Assembly (NCBI GenBank): GCA_035696365.1
Contig: DASRQS010000134.1
Location: forward strand, 62,001 to 126,000
Direction: 5' to 3'
Length of the DNA: 64,000 nt
Source of the DNA: JALYLC01 sp035696365
GTDB lineage: Bacteria > Actinomycetota > Thermoleophilia > Gaiellales > JALYLC01
Translations under genes and position numbers: made by a program
Part shown: positions 60,135-64,000 of the stretch, in pieces
Layout: the number at the start of each line of letters is the position of its first letter
Numbering within the stretch: the first letter of the stretch is position 1
Notes under the pieces: generated by a model
The model's input: only the letters and a program-made list of their open reading frames with translations
Databases searched by the model: none
What the model was told of the DNA's origin: nothing

Positions 60135-62216
60135 ATGCGCCGTCTCGTGCTCGCAGCCGCGACGCTCTGCGCGGTCTCGGGGGTGGCGCTTTCGAGTGCA
60201 GCCGACCGCTCGCCCGCGCCGCCGCGGAGCTCCCTCACGATCGCCGCCGCGCCCGGGCGCGCGGCGGGCGTCAGCCGTGCGCTCGCGCGGCTGGGCGCGC
60301 CGGTCACCGCGCGGGCCGGCTCGCTCCTGCAGGTGCGCAACGCGCCGGGGCTGGCCGACCGCCTCGGGCGCCTTCCGGGCGTGCGCGGCGTGGGCCCGGC
60401 CGAGGTGCCCGTGCCCGATCAGGTCATCTCCCAGGGCGTCGAGCGCATCGGCGCCGATGCGCTGCAGTCGCGCGGCCTCACGGGCGCCGGCATCCGCATC
60501 GCGATCGTCGATCTCGGCTTCGGCCCCAGCTGGCGCAACCTGCTCGGCAGGGAGCTGCCCCCGCAGACCCAGATCGACGCAGTCCAGTCGTTCGACCACA
60601 CGAGCGGCCGGCCCGAGATCGAGGGCCTCTCGAATGCCGACGAGCCCACCGGCCACGGCGCGAACGTCGCGCAGGTCGTGTGGGACATCGCACCGGGCGC
60701 GCGCTACACGTTCGTCAACTACCACACGCAGGTCGAGCTCTCGCAGGCCGTCGACTGGCTGATCAACGGCCCCGACGGCAAGCCGCGCGTCGACATCGTC
60801 GTGCACTCCAACTCGTTTCTCGACGGACCCTTCGACGGCACGGGCGTCGCGGCGCAGGCCGTCAACCGCGCGCACGACGCCGGCATCTTCTGGGCCAACT
60901 CGGCCGGCAACTACGCGCGTCGCCACTGGGAGGGCCTCGCCGGCGACGCCGACAAGGACGGCTGGGCCGACATCGGGCCCTCGGGTCGCGGCTACCTCAC
61001 GTTCCCGCTGACCGCGAACATCGGGATGGGCGCGACCCTGTTCTGGAACACGTGCACGAAGAACGGCGTCGCCGTCGCGGCCTCGAGCGCGAGCTATCAG
61101 CTCGACGTCACCGATACGGCGCCGAGCTCGCCGGTCGTGTTCGCGCAGGGCCAGAAGGACGCCTCGCAACCCGCCAGCATCGTCGGCTACCTGCCGAGCA
61201 CGACCGGCTCCTACGGTCTGCGCATCCGCCAGGCGACGGCGAACGTCGTCTGCAACCTCGAGATCTTCGGCGGCGGCGTCGAGCTGGGTGACGAGGCCAC
61301 GGTCGAGTCGAGCATCCCCACGCCCGGCGACGCGCGCGGCTCGTTCACAGTCGGGGCGAGGGACTGGCAGGGTGACGCCGCGGCCGACTACTCCTCGCAG
61401 GGCCCGACCGAGGACGGCCGTCTGAAGCCCGACGTCGTCGCCCCGGCATCGACCGCGGTGTGGCCTGGCATCGCGATGGTCGGCACGTCGGCTGCGGCGC
61501 CGCACGCGGCCGGAGCGGCCGCACTCCTGATGCAGCGCGATCGCGCCGCCGGCCAGCCCAGCGATCCGGACACCATCGCCAAGGAGCTGATCGGGAGCGC
61601 GCTCGACATCGCGCCGCCCGGTCCCGACGAGGTGACGGGCGCAGGGCGCATCCGGCTCGACGTCGATCCGCCGGCCTGGGTCTCGACCACGCCCTCCGCC
61701 GGCCAGCCCGTCGGCGACACCGCGCGCTTCGACATCGACGTCGACGACGCCGGCACGATCGAGGCCTCGGGTGTCTCGATCGACGGCGTGGCTGCGGCCG
61801 AGGTGCCGGGTCTGATGCATCTGCGCCTGGACACCCGGGCGCTTGCCGCGGGCCCGCACACCGCGGTCTTCTGGGCACGGGACATGGCGGGCAACCGCTC
61901 CGAGCAGTCGGTCACCTTCATTCGTGACGGCACGCGGCCCATCGTCGAGCTGTCCTCGAGCGGCAACGCGCTCGAGGTGACCGTCACCGACGCGGAGTCG
62001 CGCACCGGCAGCCTCGACGTCCAGATCGACGACGTGACCGGGGCGCTGCACGTGCGGCGCACGCTGCCGCTGGCGTTCACGGCCGGCAGCGCCCGCGTGC
62101 GGATCGCAGCCCCGGCGCTGGCGCGCGGCAGGGTGCGCGTGCGCCTGCAGGCCTTCGACGAGGTCGGGCACCCCTCCGCCATCTCCACGGCGGGCCTCGC
62201 GCCGGGTCCGCGATGA
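60135..62216 (+). CDS. Secreted subtilisin-like serine protease with Ig-like C-terminus
   Basis: 693 residues. The signal peptide is RRLVLAAATLCAVSGVALSSA (cut after about 22). The subtilase triad is Asp126 (IAIVDLGFG), His174 (PTGHGANVAQV) and Ser452 (GTSAAAPHAAGAAA). A domain of some 200 residues is inserted between His and Ser with SNSFLDGPFDG and the oxyanion ANSAGNYA. After residue 520 come Ig-like modules (VFWARDMAGNRSEQSVTFIRDGTRP) like those of the protein at 1-1309. It is an extracellular protease that may process surface proteins. It overlaps the next ATP-grasp gene as ATGA. Confidence 0.92.
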   Translation: MRRLVLAAATLCAVSGVALSSAADRSPAPPRSSLTIAAAPGRAAGVSRALARLGAPVTARAGSLLQVRNAPGLADRLGRLPGVRGVGPAEVPVPDQVISQGVERIGADALQSRGLTGAGIRIAIVDLGFGPSWRNLLGRELPPQTQIDAVQSFDHTSGRPEIEGLSNADEPTGHGANVAQVVWDIAPGARYTFVNYHTQVELSQAVDWLINGPDGKPRVDIVVHSNSFLDGPFDGTGVAAQAVNRAHDAGIFWANSAGNYARRHWEGLAGDADKDGWADIGPSGRGYLTFPLTANIGMGATLFWNTCTKNGVAVAASSASYQLDVTDTAPSSPVVFAQGQKDASQPASIVGYLPSTTGSYGLRIRQATANVVCNLEIFGGGVELGDEATVESSIPTPGDARGSFTVGARDWQGDAAADYSSQGPTEDGRLKPDVVAPASTAVWPGIAMVGTSAAAPHAAGAAALLMQRDRAAGQPSDPDTIAKELIGSALDIAPPGPDEVTGAGRIRLDVDPPAWVSTTPSAGQPVGDTARFDIDVDDAGTIEASGVSIDGVAAAEVPGLMHLRLDTRALAAGPHTAVFWARDMAGNRSEQSVTFIRDGTRPIVELSSSGNALEVTVTDAESRTGSLDVQIDDVTGALHVRRTLPLAFTAGSARVRIAAPALARGRVRVRLQAFDEVGHPSAISTAGLAPGPR

Positions 62217-63439
62217 TCCGGTCCCGCCGCGACGCGCTCGGCCGCCGACTGGCGCGGTCGATGTTGCCGCCCGCCGTCGTGCTGGACGTCAGCTTCGTCA
62301 ACGGCCTCGAGGCGATCCGCTCGCTGGCGGCTGCGGGCGCGCCCGTGATCGCTGTCGATCACCGGCCGTCGGCCCTGGGCTTCCGCTCGCGGCTGGCACA
62401 CCACGTGCTGTCGCCGGATCCCAAGGACGAGCAGGCCTACGTCGCGTTCCTCGCCGAGCTGGCCGCGCGGGAGTTCTCCGAGCCGGCCGTGGTGCTGCCG
62501 ACGCATGACGCGCCGCTCGCCGCCGTGGCGCGCAACGCGGCTCAGCTGGCGGCCTATCAGCTGCCCGGCAGCGGCTGGGACGTGCTCGGGCCGCTGCAGC
62601 GGAAGCGCCACCAGTACGCGGTGGCGCAGAGCGCGGGCATCGGCGTGCCGCTCACGTTCGCGGCCGACAGCGAGGAGGAGGCCCGCGCGGCCACAGCCGC
62701 GCTCTCCTATCCGGCCGTGGTCAAGCCCGGCGATCCGATCCCGTTCAAGCGGCGCTTCGGACAGCCCGTGCTGGTGTGCCAGACGCCCGAGGAGCTGCTG
62801 GAGGCCTGGCGCAGCGCGGCCGATTGCGAGCCGCTGCTGCAGGAGGTGGTTCCCGGCGACGACGCCACGCTCTGGACGGTGGGCTCGTACACGGACGCCT
62901 CAGGGACGGCACTCGGGCTGTTCTGCGGACGCAAGCTCGTGCAGATGCCACGGGGCTTCGGCACGTGCCGCGTGGGCGAGGCGCGCTGGCGCGACGACGT
63001 GGTCGAGCAGGCGCTCGCGTTGCTGGCGGCGCTCGGCTATCACGGCATCGCCCAGACCGAGTTCCGGCTCGACCCGCGCGACGAGCAGTTCAAGCTGATG
63101 GAGGTGAACCCCCGCCTCTGGCAATGGCACGGCCTGGCGCGCGCCTGCGGCGTGGATCTGCCGCGCATCGCCTACCTCGACGTACTCGGCCGCCGGCAAG
63201 GGCCCGTGTGCTCGGGGCCGCAGCACGACGGCCGCCGCTGGGTGGTCGCGGCGGCCCATCTACGCGCGTCGCGGCAGGAGGGCACGTCGCTGCGCCGCGC
63301 GCTGCGGGAAATGGGGCCCGGCGCCGTCGAGGGGACGTTCGACGTGCGCGACCCGCTGCCGGCGATCGTGCAGGCCGGCGGCCTCGTGACCGCGCCGATC
63401 GCGCGGCGGCTGCGGCGCCGCAGGGGAGGCGCCCGGTGA
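62213..63439 (+). CDS. ATP-grasp ligase
   Basis: 408 residues. The N-terminal Rossmann-like domain has AVVLDVSFVNGLEAIRSLAAAG, and the ATP-grasp core has LQRKRHQYAVAQSAGIGVPLT, PAVVKPGDPIPFKRRFGQPV, LLQEVVPGDDATLWTVGSY and GIAQTEFRLDPRDEQFKLMEVNPRLWQWHG, where the last carries the Glu-x-Asn metal ligands. A similar set is seen in glycan-cluster ATP-grasp proteins that attach amino acids or carboxylates to sugars. It is the third ATP-grasp gene of the locus and overlaps the following O-antigen-ligase-like gene as GTGA. Confidence 0.9.
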   Translation: MIRSRRDALGRRLARSMLPPAVVLDVSFVNGLEAIRSLAAAGAPVIAVDHRPSALGFRSRLAHHVLSPDPKDEQAYVAFLAELAAREFSEPAVVLPTHDAPLAAVARNAAQLAAYQLPGSGWDVLGPLQRKRHQYAVAQSAGIGVPLTFAADSEEEARAATAALSYPAVVKPGDPIPFKRRFGQPVLVCQTPEELLEAWRSAADCEPLLQEVVPGDDATLWTVGSYTDASGTALGLFCGRKLVQMPRGFGTCRVGEARWRDDVVEQALALLAALGYHGIAQTEFRLDPRDEQFKLMEVNPRLWQWHGLARACGVDLPRIAYLDVLGRRQGPVCSGPQHDGRRWVVAAAHLRASRQEGTSLRRALREMGPGAVEGTFDVRDPLPAIVQAGGLVTAPIARRLRRRRGGAR

Positions 63440-64000
63440 TCACGCTGCGGCCCTGGCTCGACCGGCTGCTGCTGGCGACGCTCGTCGTCACCACCTGGCA
63501 CAAGCTGCACTGGGCGCCCGGCGCCGGCGACGTCACGCTCGAGGACATCCTGGCCGCGGGCTTCGTCGGCCTGTTCATCCTCGATCGCTGGCTGCGCCGC
63601 GATTGGCGGATGCACAAGGTCGCGCTCGGGCTGCTGCTCGCGATGGGAGCGCTGATCGTCGTCTACCTGGCGGGCTACTTCACGCTCGAGAACCAGCAAC
63701 AGCTCTCCCAGTACTCCAAGGGCATGGCGAAATTCGTGCTGCATTTCGCTTTCCTCGTGGCCGGCACCCAGCACGTGATCGATCGCGGTGAGCGCATGCT
63801 GCGACGGACGATCGGGGCCTTCCTGCTCGGCCTGGTGATCAACTGCGCCTACGGCGTGGCGGAGCTCGCCGCGCAGGTGGGCGGCGGCGTCAACCTCGAC
63901 AAGGCCGTGATCGGCCCGCTCACCTTCGGGCAGGGCAGCCTCGGGGGCATCAACGTCTACGGCCAGGCCACGGCGGTCCAGTCGGGCAGCTACGTGTCGC
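63436..64000 (+). CDS. O-antigen ligase/polymerase-like membrane protein (3' end outside window)
   Basis: 188 residues are visible from a GTG that overlaps the previous stop; the gene runs past the right edge. The opening is RPWLDRLLLATLVVTTWHKL, followed by hydrophobic helices (VGLFILDRWL, GLLLAMGALIVVYLAGYF, FAFLVAGTQHVI, LGLVINCAYGVAEL) and the start of a large external loop (GPLTFGQGSLGGINVYGQ), as expected for Wzy/WaaL-like proteins. Together with the protein at 41817 it would give the locus two such enzymes, perhaps one polymerase and one ligase. Confidence 0.8.
   Translation, partial: MITLRPWLDRLLLATLVVTTWHKLHWAPGAGDVTLEDILAAGFVGLFILDRWLRRDWRMHKVALGLLLAMGALIVVYLAGYFTLENQQQLSQYSKGMAKFVLHFAFLVAGTQHVIDRGERMLRRTIGAFLLGLVINCAYGVAELAAQVGGGVNLDKAVIGPLTFGQGSLGGINVYGQATAVQSGSYVS

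Overview
This 64-kb window comes from a high-GC, densely coding bacterial chromosome. I see no phage, transposon, CRISPR array, tRNA or rRNA. The gene set suggests a deep-branching actinobacterium of the Thermoleophilia/Solirubrobacterales type: a formaldehyde-type class III alcohol dehydrogenase next to a glyoxalase-II-like hydrolase (a mycothiol-organism pairing), a 1.6k-residue NAD-glutamate dehydrogenase, fused urease gamma-beta-like subunits, a [4Fe-4S] APS reductase and many GTG starts. The lineage is inferred from gene content and base composition only. Genes are packed with 1-4 nt stop/start overlaps. About 20 transcription units have a TANNNT -10 box 6-8 nt before the start codon, so leaderless mRNA is probably common here.

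Layout. 1-1.5 kb: end of a secreted beta-rich protein and a possible tiny membrane protein. 1.5-2.8 kb: CcdA plus a TlpA-like thioredoxin. 2.8-5.0 kb: zinc alcohol dehydrogenase facing an M20 peptidase. 5.1-8.2 kb: a coupled cupredoxin/DUF1800/DUF1501 trio. 8.3-10.2 kb: leuCD. 10.3-12.7 kb: class III alcohol dehydrogenase, an unknown gene and a metallo-hydrolase. 12.7-17.5 kb: amidase, CapA-like protein and FtsH.

17.5-30 kb is a nitrogen-metabolism region. It holds a class-III aminotransferase, a two-gene urease-like enzyme (gamma-beta fusion and alpha) with no UreDEFG genes beside it, an unknown 163-residue protein, a cysteine-dioxygenase-like cupin, a LacI-family regulator, the large glutamate dehydrogenase, a cysteine hydrolase and a glutamine-synthetase-like ligase. 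The urease-like alpha subunit keeps every nickel ligand and most substrate residues but has Val in place of the active-site flap Cys. This is the best candidate for an undescribed system. 30-33.7 kb: cytochrome P450, FAH-family enzyme, an unknown gene and an alpha/beta hydrolase.

33.7-37.4 kb looks like a sulfur/sulfonate cluster: a NadB/SdhA-like flavoprotein, phosphosulfolactate synthase (ComA), a PHP phosphoesterase coupled by an apparent CTG start, and a [4Fe-4S] APS reductase (CysH). Sulfite made by CysH could feed ComA, with the PHP protein replacing the usual ComB phosphatase. 37.5-40.5 kb: a coiled-coil protein and a 799-residue secreted protein.

40.5-64 kb is mainly a surface-glycan locus: O-antigen-ligase-like proteins, PIG-L and polysaccharide deacetylases, three ATP-grasp ligases, a flippase, GT-C/GT4/GT2 glycosyltransferases, an NDP-sugar dehydratase, a DegT aminotransferase, a YbhN-like membrane protein and a secreted subtilase. 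It is interrupted at 53.7-57.9 kb by a manganese unit (MntR-type regulator, MntH, a second DtxR-family regulator) and a secreted beta-propeller. No gene-free stretch exceeds 300 bases.
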